Origin: X23 sp050251575 | GTDB lineage: Bacteria; Bacillota; Clostridia; SK-Y3 | Reading direction: 5' to 3' | NCBI GenBank assembly: GCA_050251575.1 | Contig: JBFWMP010000151.1 | Location: 1 to 6,654, forward strand | DNA length: 6,654 nucleotides | Shown: positions 1 to 6,057 of the stretch, piece by piece | Numbering within the stretch: position 1 is the first letter of the stretch | Layout: every line of letters begins with the position of its first letter | Program-made: the position numbers and the translations under genes | Notes under the pieces: generated by a model | Told to the model about the DNA's origin: nothing | The model's input: only the letters and a program-made list of their open reading frames with translations | Database searches by the model: none

Positions 1-653
1 CGGGCACAGAGTTGGAAATATGCGATTCTTGCTATGAAAGAATACCGTTTATTCAAGGAAAGGCATGCAGTCAATGCGGACAACCCATTGAAGGGTCTTA
101 TGGTTCCGAACAGTGCTTGGATTGCAGGGACACTCTTCACTATTTTGTAAAGAATATACCTGTCTGTGAATATAAAGGGCTAGTACGTCAAGCCATTGTT
201 CGCTTCAAATTTTTCGGGAAAAGGCGGTATGCTAAACCCTTAGGGTTCTTAATGGCAGATCAAATAAAACAAATGACAAATGTGACAAAATTTGATATAA
301 TTACCTATATTCCATTGTCGAAAAGAAGGTTAGCCCAAAGAGGGTTTAATCAGTCCAGGCTATTGTGTAGAAGCATAGCAAAGAGGTTAAAACTTTTCAT
401 GGGAATAGACATGCTTAACAAAGAGAAGGATATGCCGCCTCAGAGTACACTTAATCGGCATCAGAGGCAGCGAAATATTAAGAATGTTTTTAGAGTCACC
501 GATAAGTATAATATAAAAGATACGACCATTCTATTGGTAGACGATGTATATACTACCGGAGTGACAGTTAATGAATGTTCAAGATTATTAAGGGATGCGG
601 GTGTTAAAGAAGTTTATGTTGTCACTATTGCCATAGGAAAGGGTATATGTTGA
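1..653 (+). CDS. comFC: ComF family phosphoribosyltransferase-like protein, 5' end outside the window
   Basis: ComF/ComFC proteins are cytoplasmic, associated with DNA uptake in competent Bacillus, and carry a type I phosphoribosyltransferase fold. The frame is open to the window edge. A TTG at 12 could be read as a start, but it has no upstream ribosome binding site and the family's first Cys pair (the FPPxCxxCG-like N-terminus) is missing, so roughly 20-30 residues probably lie outside. Counting from that TTG, zinc-type cysteines appear as CDSC (4-7), CSQCG (19-23) and CLDC (36-39). The region around 97-115 (TYIPLSKRRLAQRGFNQS) is the family's conserved core, and the PRPP-binding loop VDDVYTTG is at 176-183. 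No key motif is missing in what is visible. The next gene is yvyF, 32 bp downstream, as in the Bacillus comF-flagellar region. The family call is strong; the exact biochemical role is not known from sequence. Confidence 0.9.
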   Translation, partial: GTELEICDSCYERIPFIQGKACSQCGQPIEGSYGSEQCLDCRDTLHYFVKNIPVCEYKGLVRQAIVRFKFFGKRRYAKPLGFLMADQIKQMTNVTKFDIITYIPLSKRRLAQRGFNQSRLLCRSIAKRLKLFMGIDMLNKEKDMPPQSTLNRHQRQRNIKNVFRVTDKYNIKDTTILLVDDVYTTGVTVNECSRLLRDAGVKEVYVVTIAIGKGIC

Positions 654-685
654 TTTAATAATAATGGAATGATAGGGGGATATTG

Positions 686-1108
686 ATGTTTGCAAGAAAT
701 TGTGTAAAATGCGGGAAACTATTTAATCATCTTTCAGGTCCGCCGCTTTGCCCTGATTGTATGCAGCAGGATGAAGAGGACTTTAGGAACGTTAAGGCGT
801 ATCTATATGAATTTCGGGGAGCATCCATGTCACAGGTCGCTGAGGCCGTAGGTGTGTCGGTTTCAAAAATCAAGCGATTTTTGAAAGAGGGCAGAATAGA
901 AATTCTAGAAGATGGGAACTTTGTTTTGGAATGCGAAAGGTGTGGGGCTTCTATTAAGAGCGGACAGTATTGTACGTCTTGTACACAAGAGCTGGTTGCT
1001 GGTCTTAGAGGAACTTCAAATCAGGCCATGAATAAGAATAGAGATGAATCTGATGGTTATAAAAAACAACAAAAAATGCATTTTCTAAGCAAGGATAAGC
1101 TAAAATAA
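686..1108 (+). CDS. yvyF: YvyF-type flagellar operon protein (TIGR03826 family)
   Basis: This 140-aa protein matches the YvyF family, which sits between comFC and flgM in Bacillus and whose molecular role is poorly defined; a regulatory role linked to flagellar gene expression is plausible. Visible parts: an N-terminal zinc-knuckle-like group (C6, C9, C22, C25), an acidic stretch EEDF, a MerR-like or winged helix-turn-helix segment at about 46-73 (MSQVAEAVGVSVSKIKRFLKEG), a second Cys group (C83, C86, C96, C99), and a basic, low-complexity tail. The ATG at 686 is preferred over the TTG at 683 because the AGGGGGA ribosome binding site (674-680) is 5 nt from the ATG but only 2 nt from the TTG. 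A strong terminator follows about 60 bp after the stop, so comF-yvyF probably ends as a transcription unit here rather than running into flgM. Confidence 0.85.
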   Translation: MFARNCVKCGKLFNHLSGPPLCPDCMQQDEEDFRNVKAYLYEFRGASMSQVAEAVGVSVSKIKRFLKEGRIEILEDGNFVLECERCGASIKSGQYCTSCTQELVAGLRGTSNQAMNKNRDESDGYKKQQKMHFLSKDKLK

Positions 1109-1166
1109 AATACAAAACTTTTGCTGAGTTATTAAAACAGACAATTTTACAGATTATCAGGTATTG

Positions 1167-1200
1167 AGGCAGATAGTGCGTTATGCACTATCTGCCTTCT
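1167..1200 (+). terminator. Rho-independent terminator after yvyF
   Basis: A perfect 13-bp stem, AGGCAGATAGTGC (1167-1179) pairing with GCACTATCTGCCT (1185-1197), closes a 5-nt loop GTTAT. It is followed by a moderately U-rich tail (TTCTGTT). The position, about 60 bp after the yvyF stop and before the K+ cassette, fits termination of the comF-yvyF transcript. The tail is not a pure T tract, so efficiency is uncertain. Confidence 0.8.
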
Positions 1201-1212
1201 GTTATCTATCCA

Positions 1213-1240
1213 GTATTAAGGCAGATCACTGTCTTTATAT
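1213..1240 (+). repeat. Degenerate, collapsed copy of the upstream terminator hairpin
   Basis: GTATTAAGGCAGAT (1213-1226) repeats GTATTGAGGCAGAT (1161-1174) with one mismatch, 52 bp downstream. What follows, CACTGTCT, matches CACTATCT of the first copy's right arm with one mismatch, as if about 11 nt of inner stem and loop had been lost. The remnant can still fold into a 7-bp hairpin, AAGGCAG (1218-1224) with CTGTCTT (1229-1235) including one G-U pair and an ATCA loop, followed by TATAT. It may be a weak second terminator or simply a decayed duplicate. Confidence 0.45.
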
Positions 1241-1278
1241 AATCTTAATATGATTACCTGAAATATTTACATTTTACT

Positions 1279-1297
1279 TACACCATCACAGGGTGTA
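1279..1297. promoter_or_regulatory. Dyad-symmetric possible operator
   Basis: TACACC and its reverse complement GGTGTA are separated by 7 nt (ATCACAG). The dyad overlaps the place where a -35 element would be for the TACAAT hexamer at 1302-1307, so a bound protein could activate or block it. The arms are only 6 bp long and may be chance. Confidence 0.25.
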
Positions 1298-1304
1298 TTA
1301 ATAC
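1294..1304. repeat. Left copy of TGTATTAATAC flanking the K+ cassette
   Basis: TGTATTAATAC contains the perfect 10-bp palindrome GTATTAATAC and recurs identically at 6008-6018, on the other side of the five-gene cassette. This copy overlaps the candidate -10 element TACAAT (1302-1307). It could be a shared operator, a trace of insertion or chance in AT-rich DNA. Confidence 0.4.
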
Positions 1305-1363
1305 AATCTTAATATCGAAAACAATAAAATAGTAATATGTAGTAATTTCAAGAGGGTGGAACT

Positions 1364-1825
1364 ATGTGGGTGCTATTGATTATCGGCGGTTTGATTCCGT
1401 TTGTATATTTTGGATATCTGGTGTCAAAATTGGATAAATTTTTGGCTCAAGGTGGGTTTGCAATGGAGGATGATAAAATGTGCCCTATTGCAATCGTATT
1501 GGGTCAAACTGAGTTGGCAAAACAAATTACCAATCTTTTAAGAGAGGACAAAATTCCGGTGTTTCCATTAACAGAGCCATTTCTGCTTGAACGGGAGAAA
1601 AACTTCTGCTATCTGTTTGCATTATCGGAAAATGATGCTGACAATATAGTGCTGTGCAAGATTGGAAAGAAAGTATATGGCGTAAATAAAATGATTAGTT
1701 TGTGTAACGATCGAAGAAATGAAGGTATGTTCATCAGTGAAAGAATTCGCTATCTGTCAGGTGAAAATATTACAGCGCAGACAATTTATCGGACTGTACT
1801 GCAAGAGACGGAGGCGAAATCATGA
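1364..1825 (+). CDS. Membrane-anchored TrkA-N/RCK-like protein of the K+ cassette
   Basis: I do not recognise this 153-aa protein as a named family. Residues 2-22 form one hydrophobic helix followed by K22 and K25, predicting an N-terminal anchor with the rest in the cytoplasm. From about 40 onward the pattern resembles a TrkA-N (RCK) domain: a first strand IAIVLG (42-47), a helix ELAKQITNLL (50-59), a segment FALSENDADNIVLCKIGKKVYGV (85-107) like the family's 'DDDAN...A...GV' region, and MISLCNDRRNEGMF (110-123) like 'viaRvndprNeelf'. The nucleotide-binding GxGxxG loop is not preserved (GQTELA), so NAD or ATP binding may be lost. The start is supported by AGAGGGTGG (1351-1359). Its stop overlaps the trkH start in ATGA, implying translational coupling. 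I infer an accessory or regulatory subunit of the TrkH/TrkA complex. The gene call is firm; the fold assignment is moderate. Confidence 0.8.
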   Translation: MWVLLIIGGLIPFVYFGYLVSKLDKFLAQGGFAMEDDKMCPIAIVLGQTELAKQITNLLREDKIPVFPLTEPFLLEREKNFCYLFALSENDADNIVLCKIGKKVYGVNKMISLCNDRRNEGMFISERIRYLSGENITAQTIYRTVLQETEAKS

Positions 1826-3174
1826 GTGAGTATATAAAGAAGTTCAAGTCACTAACTTACCCCCAAATGGTTGCGCTTGGATATTTCTTGATTATTTCTG
1901 CAGGCACGTTGCTTTTATTATTACCTATAGCAAGTCGCAGTCATATACCTCCAAGTTTTACCGATGCTCTCTTCACAGCCACCTCAGCTACCTGTGTGAC
2001 CGGACTTGTTGTTTTTGATACACATACGCAGTGGTCGGTTTTCGGGCAGTTGGTCATTCTATTGCTGATACAAATTGGTGGTTTAGGATTTATGACAATT
2101 ATCACATTGTTTTCTTTTTTTCTAAGGAGCAAAATTGGGCTTAAAACAAGAGGCTTGCTCCGTGAGAGCATAAACACTATGTACATCGGTGGCATTGTCC
2201 GATTGGTTAGGAAAATACTGCTTGGTACATTGATATTTGAGAGTTTGGGGGCGATATTACTTTCAATTAGATTCATTCCAAAGATGGGAGTGGCGACAGG
2301 AATATATAACGGTATCTTTCACTCGATCTCTGCCTTCTGCAACGCAGGCTTCGATCTGATGGGGCGGTTCGGTGAGTATTCATCTCTGACAACATTTGCA
2401 AATGATCCTGTTGTAGGTTTGACAATCATCCTGTTGGTGATTGTCGGCGGAATCGGCTTCTTTGTATGGGATGACCTTAGTAAAAATAAGCACCATTTCA
2501 AAAAGTATCAATTGCACACAAAAATCGTTCTGTCAATGACGATAATTTTGATCTTAACTGGAGCGGTAAGTTTTTATATTTTTGAACGAGCGAATCTGTT
2601 TGCCGGAATGACGATAACTGAGAAAATCATTACGTCTCTGTTCTGCGCAGTCACACCGAGAACGGCAGGTTTTAATACAGTAGATACGGCAGGCTTATCT
2701 TCGGCAAGCAAACTGCTGACCATGATACTAATGTTTATCGGTGGCAGTCCTGGTTCAACTGCTGGAGGTATTAAGACTACCACCTTTATGGTTATTCTGA
2801 TTTCTGTATGGTCGAGCCTTCGCAATACAAAGAGCTACAATATATTTGGACGGCGATTGGAGGATTCTGTACTAAAGAGGGCATCTGCTGTTGTAGCAAT
2901 CAATATGATTTTCGCATTAAACGCAGCATTTCTTATTTGTGCAACGAACCCTGCTCTGCCACTCAATGACGTTTTATTTGAGGTAGTATCTGCCATCGGT
3001 ACAGTAGGTCTCTCTACCGGTGTCACAGATGCGTTAAATACTTTTGCTCGGGTTGTTGTCATATTGCTCATGTACAGTGGACGAGTGGGCAGCCTTTCCT
3101 TTGCCTTGCTTTTCACCGAGCATAAAATACCATCTGCAGTTATAAAACCAACGGAAAAAATAAATATAGGATAG
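1822..3174 (+). CDS. trkH: TrkH/KtrB-type potassium uptake channel subunit
   Basis: This is the ion-conducting integral membrane subunit of a Trk/Ktr K+ uptake system. At 450 aa it has KtrB-like length, with repeated M1-P-M2 units. All four pore loops retain the filter glycine: TCVTG (57-61), CNAG (173-176), RTAG (280-283) and GTVG (393-396), the last followed by LSTG. The gating loop GGSPGSTAGGIKTTT (307-321) in the third repeat is intact. Near the C-terminus MYSGRVGSLSF (417-427) replaces the more usual form with Ile before Gly and Pro after it, a mild deviation. The start overlaps the preceding stop by 4 bp and has GGAGG (1810-1814) 7 nt upstream. trkA begins 10 bp after the stop, so channel and gating subunits are co-translated. 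Whether it is Na+-dependent like KtrB or coupled like TrkH cannot be told. Confidence 0.95.
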   Translation: MSEYIKKFKSLTYPQMVALGYFLIISAGTLLLLLPIASRSHIPPSFTDALFTATSATCVTGLVVFDTHTQWSVFGQLVILLLIQIGGLGFMTIITLFSFFLRSKIGLKTRGLLRESINTMYIGGIVRLVRKILLGTLIFESLGAILLSIRFIPKMGVATGIYNGIFHSISAFCNAGFDLMGRFGEYSSLTTFANDPVVGLTIILLVIVGGIGFFVWDDLSKNKHHFKKYQLHTKIVLSMTIILILTGAVSFYIFERANLFAGMTITEKIITSLFCAVTPRTAGFNTVDTAGLSSASKLLTMILMFIGGSPGSTAGGIKTTTFMVILISVWSSLRNTKSYNIFGRRLEDSVLKRASAVVAINMIFALNAAFLICATNPALPLNDVLFEVVSAIGTVGLSTGVTDALNTFARVVVILLMYSGRVGSLSFALLFTEHKIPSAVIKPTEKINIG

Positions 3175-3184
3175 AGGCATGCAT

Positions 3185-3838
3185 ATGAAATCAATTTTAG
3201 TAATAGGAATGGGACGATTTGGAAGGCATCTTAGCCGAAAGCTGATTGGGCTTGGAAATGAGGTTATGATTGTTGATAAGGAAGAAGAAAAGCTCAGGGA
3301 GCTTTTGCCTTTTGCCACCAGTGCGCAAATAGGAGATTGTACAAGTGAAGAGGTTTTACGCTCATTGGGTGTGAGTAATTTTGACTTGTGTTTCGTCTGT
3401 GTAGGAAATAATTTTCAAAGCAGTCTGGAGATCACAAGTCTGCTTAAGGATTTAGGAGGCAAATATGTCATTAGCAAGGCAAGCCGTGATATACACGCAA
3501 AGTTTTTGTTGCGCAATGGTGCTGATGAGGTTACATATCCGGAACGGGATATAGCAGAAAAGCTGGCAGTGCGCTACAGCGTAAATAAATTATTTGATTA
3601 TATTGAACTTACCAAAGATGTTTCCATCTATGAGATCCCTCCTGCTCCAAGCTGGATTGGTAAGAGTATCAAAGAACTTAACTTTAGAGTTAGATACCAG
3701 GTCAGTATTCTTGCAACCAAAATTGGCGATAAGGTTTCCCCTCTGCCGTCTGCAGACCATATATTCAGGGCAGACGAACATCTTATGGTTATGGGACATC
3801 ACAATCATGTTGAAAAGATCCTAAAGCAAATCGACTGA
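3185..3838 (+). CDS. trkA: TrkA/KtrA-type K+ uptake regulatory subunit (RCK_N + RCK_C)
   Basis: This cytoplasmic ligand-binding protein would form a ring that gates the TrkH-type channel. The 217-aa product has one RCK_N (TrkA-N) domain at about 1-130 with an intact GMGRFG nucleotide loop (8-13) and the strand-2 acid D31 (IVDKEEEK), plus the conserved GDCT near 50-53. An RCK_C domain follows at about 140-217 (from the YEIPPAPSWIGKSI region to the end). This is KtrA length, about half of enterobacterial TrkA, which has two such units. Two in-frame ATGs exist; the one at 3185 is chosen because GAGG (3174-3177) is 7 nt away but only 1 nt from the ATG at 3179, and because MKSILVIG is the usual family N-terminus. 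The ribosome binding site overlaps the trkH stop. RCK_C domains of this type bind c-di-AMP in some Firmicutes; that is family knowledge, not shown here. Confidence 0.93.
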   Translation: MKSILVIGMGRFGRHLSRKLIGLGNEVMIVDKEEEKLRELLPFATSAQIGDCTSEEVLRSLGVSNFDLCFVCVGNNFQSSLEITSLLKDLGGKYVISKASRDIHAKFLLRNGADEVTYPERDIAEKLAVRYSVNKLFDYIELTKDVSIYEIPPAPSWIGKSIKELNFRVRYQVSILATKIGDKVSPLPSADHIFRADEHLMVMGHHNHVEKILKQID

Positions 3839-3871
3839 CATTGTGGTAAGATATCCTTGTGAGGTGGTCGT

Positions 3872-5278
3872 GTGAGAAAAAAAGATTATTTAAACCTAGT
3901 GTTAATATTATTAGGTACAACTTTTGGATCCATCGCTTTAAATAAACTAGGCGTGGATAAGGAAAACATCTTGATGATCTTCATGGTTGGTGTCTTGTTG
4001 GTAACTGCTTTTACAAGAGGATATTGTTTTGGCATTATTGCATCCTGTGTTAGTGTAATGATATTCAACTATTTCTTTACAGAGCCTCTGCACACCTTTG
4101 TTATTAACAGCACCAACGATATGACGCTGATGTTCTTTTTTCTTATAGCGTCAGCCATATCTTCAAGCCTGACCGCAAGATTTCAACGGCAGCTGCTTAT
4201 TTCCCAAAGGAATGAGCAAACTGCGAAATTGCTGTATGAGATAGCCCATAGCTTTCTGAATGTAACCAGTGAGGAAAATATTATCCATCATGGAATACGC
4301 TATATCAAAGAACATATAGGTTACGACAGTGTAGTTGAGCTGGATGAAAGCCGTCAGATATACGCAAGTGATAATTTCTTTCTTACAGGCAGCAGAAGAA
4401 ATGTAGAGCTTCCCATAATGGGGATTGCTAAAAGACTTGGAATACTCAAGGTATATGACGAAAATCAAAATCTCAATATGGAGCAGGAGTGGCTTGTCAG
4501 TACAGTGGCGGCACAGATGGGGATTGCCTTAGACCGTGAGCTTATTTATAATGAGCGTGAAAATACCCGTATCGCAATGGAACGAGAACATTTAAAAAGC
4601 AATCTTCTGCGAAGCATAGGGCATGATTTGCGTACTCCCCTTGCCGGGATTGCAGGAGCAAGCAGTTATATAGTGCAGCGGGGTGAGAGTCTTGACCGCG
4701 AGAGCATCGAGCGTTTGGCAGGAGATATCAACGAGCAAGCGGTTTGGTTAACAACTTTGGTGGAGAACATCCTGAATATGACGAGGATAGATAACGATAA
4801 GTTAGAGGTTAATAAACAAATTGAAGTGGTCGATGATGTTGTTAACGAGGCAGTTACCCATGTTGTCGGGTTGAATAAAAGACCTTTTAACATCACTTTG
4901 CCTAAAGAAGTAATCGCTGTACCTATGGACGGCAAAATGATTGTTCAGGTTTTGGTTAATCTGCTGGATAACGCCGTTAAGCATACTTCGAAGGACTGTC
5001 CTATTGAGCTTGTGATAAATCAAAAGGACGGTTATGTGGAATTTAATGTTGCCGATGGCGGAACCGGAACTGGAACAGGGCTTTCAATTCATGAGAACCT
5101 GTTCGATGCCTTTGTGACAAGTGGTAAAACTGGAGCTGATGGAAAGAAAGGTATCGGTCTAGGACTTGCAATCTGTAAAGCCGTTGTTAAGGCTCATGGT
5201 GGTAGTATTACCACGGGCACATCGCATCTTGGAGGTGCCTTGTTTACATTTACACTGCCATATACGGAGGTAGAATAA
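3872..5278 (+). CDS. Short KdpD-like sensor histidine kinase (DUF4118-GAF-HisKA-HATPase)
   Basis: This membrane histidine kinase of 468 aa matches the C-terminal half of KdpD (about 890 aa in E. coli). It lacks the N-terminal KdpD sensor and UspA-like domains, and the GTG start with GAGGTGG (3861-3867) 4 nt upstream shows this is its natural start. Four hydrophobic segments (about 5-24, 32-47, 51-69, 84-102) form the DUF4118 unit, including the KdpD-typical FNYFFTEP (65-72). A GAF-like region follows (about 120-222), then HisKA with phospho-acceptor H251 in HDLRTP, then HATPase_c with the N box (N363, N367), G1 box D395-G397-G399 and G2 box GIGLGLA (427-433). The G1 loop has an unusual GTGTGTG run. 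The gene lies 33 bp after trkA and its stop overlaps the next start by 1 bp. It probably senses K+ or turgor and signals to the adjacent regulator. No kdpFABC pump genes are in the window. Confidence 0.93.
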   Translation: MRKKDYLNLVLILLGTTFGSIALNKLGVDKENILMIFMVGVLLVTAFTRGYCFGIIASCVSVMIFNYFFTEPLHTFVINSTNDMTLMFFFLIASAISSSLTARFQRQLLISQRNEQTAKLLYEIAHSFLNVTSEENIIHHGIRYIKEHIGYDSVVELDESRQIYASDNFFLTGSRRNVELPIMGIAKRLGILKVYDENQNLNMEQEWLVSTVAAQMGIALDRELIYNERENTRIAMEREHLKSNLLRSIGHDLRTPLAGIAGASSYIVQRGESLDRESIERLAGDINEQAVWLTTLVENILNMTRIDNDKLEVNKQIEVVDDVVNEAVTHVVGLNKRPFNITLPKEVIAVPMDGKMIVQVLVNLLDNAVKHTSKDCPIELVINQKDGYVEFNVADGGTGTGTGLSIHENLFDAFVTSGKTGADGKKGIGLGLAICKAVVKAHGGSITTGTSHLGGALFTFTLPYTEVE

Positions 5279-5973
5279 TGGAAGAAAATATTACGGTATT
5301 AATCGTGGAAGACGACAAGTACATTATGTCTTTAACAACCATATACTTAAAGGATGAAGGATATAAAACCGTTGCAGCAACTACGGGAAAAGAAGCAGTT
5401 ACGTTGTTTTACGCAAACAACCCTGACATCATTCTCTTGGATTTGGGCTTGCCGGATATGGACGGCATGGAAGTAATTAGGCACATTAGAGAAAAGAGCA
5501 ATATTCCCATTATCGTTGTTTCTGCCCGTGAAGAAGAAAGCGAGAAAATCAAGGCCCTTGACTTGGGAGCTGATGACTATATGACCAAACCTTTTCACAC
5601 GGGGGAGATGCTTGCACGGATAAGGGTTGCACAACGAAAACTCAATAGTATAGCCAATCCGCTTAATGCAGAAACTTTTACTTGTGATTATTTAACGGTG
5701 GATTATACAAAAGGACTTGTGTTTGTTGATAGTGAAGAAGTTCACTTGACACCGATGGAATATAAACTTCTCAGGCTGTTAATTGCTAATAAGGGAAAAG
5801 TTCTGACGCACAACTATATTCTTAATCAAATTTGGGGTTATGGAGAAACAAGTGATGCTAAAAGCCTTCGTGTATTTATGGCGAGTCTGCGGCGAAAGAT
5901 TGAAAGGGATACGGCAAATCCCAGGTTTATCCTTACCCAAGTTGGTGTAGGCTACCGTTTCGTAGAGAAATAG
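5278..5973 (+). CDS. KdpE/OmpR-family response regulator
   Basis: This 231-aa DNA-binding response regulator is the expected partner of the upstream KdpD-like kinase. The receiver domain (about 5-118) has the acidic pocket E11-D12-D13, phospho-acceptor D55 in LLDLGLPDMDG, S82 and K104 (TKPF). An OmpR-type winged helix (about 132-230) contains LTPMEYKLLRLL, the recognition-helix region SLRVFMASLRRKIE and the terminal wing VGVGYRF. The ATG overlaps the kinase stop by one base (TAATG), and GGAGG (5266-5270) lies 7 nt upstream, indicating coupled translation. The likely target is the promoter of this same K+ operon, given the direct repeats at 1238-1315; other targets are possible. It resembles KdpE most, but no kdpFABC is visible, so the kdpE symbol is withheld. 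Confidence 0.94.
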   Translation: MEENITVLIVEDDKYIMSLTTIYLKDEGYKTVAATTGKEAVTLFYANNPDIILLDLGLPDMDGMEVIRHIREKSNIPIIVVSAREEESEKIKALDLGADDYMTKPFHTGEMLARIRVAQRKLNSIANPLNAETFTCDYLTVDYTKGLVFVDSEEVHLTPMEYKLLRLLIANKGKVLTHNYILNQIWGYGETSDAKSLRVFMASLRRKIERDTANPRFILTQVGVGYRFVEK

Positions 5974-6007
5974 AAATAGTTTATGATAGTGGTTTTCTTA
6001 GTTTCAA

Positions 6008-6018
6008 TGTATTAATAC
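6008..6018. repeat. Right copy of TGTATTAATAC flanking the K+ cassette
   Basis: This is identical to 1294-1304 and lies 35 bp after the response regulator stop and about 40 bp upstream of the sigma-28 -35 element. The flanking bases differ from the left copy, so the shared core is 11 bp only. Confidence 0.4.
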
Positions 6019-6033
6019 GTGCTATCTAGCCTT

Positions 6034-6052
6034 TTCTTATTTTTAATAAGAA
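6034..6052 (+). terminator. Weak AT-only hairpin after the K+ cassette
   Basis: TTCTTATT (6034-6041) pairs perfectly with AATAAGAA (6045-6052) around a TTT loop. It lies 60 bp after the response regulator stop and just before the sigma-28 promoter, where a terminator would be expected. The stem has only two G-C pairs in the wider match and no good T tract follows, so termination would be inefficient and some read-through into flgM is likely. Confidence 0.35.
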
Positions 6053-6057
6053 TGTTG

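Larger units (their letters stand above)
1238..1315 (+). promoter_or_regulatory. Candidate promoter/operator region of the K+ cassette
   Basis: Two near-identical 14-mers, TATAATCTTAATAT (1238-1251) and TACAATCTTAATAT (1302-1315), lie 64 bp apart. Each begins with a -10-like hexamer (TATAAT, TACAAT). No good -35 hexamer stands 16-18 nt upstream of either one, which would suit activator-dependent transcription, for example by the OmpR-type regulator encoded in the cassette. A 6-bp dyad TACACC (1279-1284)/GGTGTA (1292-1297) lies at the -35 position of the second copy. Starting from the second hexamer, the leader would be about 50 nt. This is inference from motif shape only; no start site is proven. 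Confidence 0.35.

Noticed and set aside
12..14. TTG at 12 as the true comF start
   Set aside because: The frame is open upstream, there is no ribosome binding site, and the family's N-terminal Cys pair would be missing; the gene is cut by the window edge.
1109..1363. A c-di-AMP (ydaO-type) or other riboswitch before the K+ operon
   Set aside because: Firmicute ktr genes often carry a c-di-AMP riboswitch, but I could not see its conserved blocks in this gap; the structure present is a terminator, its decayed copy and promoter-like repeats.
1941..2276. Minus-strand open frames opposite trkH, trkA, the kinase and the regulator
   Set aside because: They lie wholly within or opposite well-supported genes, lack ribosome binding sites and show no recognisable domains; they are shadows of the real coding strand.
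3594..3824. A second plus-strand frame inside trkA
   Set aside because: It is out of frame within the intact RCK_C-coding part of trkA, with no domain signal; trkA itself is continuous, so there is no frameshift to explain.
3839..3871. A separate promoter for the kinase-regulator pair
   Set aside because: The 33-bp gap holds the ribosome binding site and no -35/-10 pair that I can see; the pair is most simply co-transcribed with trkH-trkA.
1364..5973. Recent horizontal transfer of the cassette judged from base composition
   Set aside because: Hand counts of single 60-base lines vary widely: about 53% GC at 4621-4680 and 43% at 3481-3540 in the cassette, against 27% at 241-300, 47% at 781-840 and 28% at 6181-6240 outside. 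The yvyF value overlaps the cassette, so composition alone does not show transfer. No integrase, transposase or insertion sequence ends are visible.
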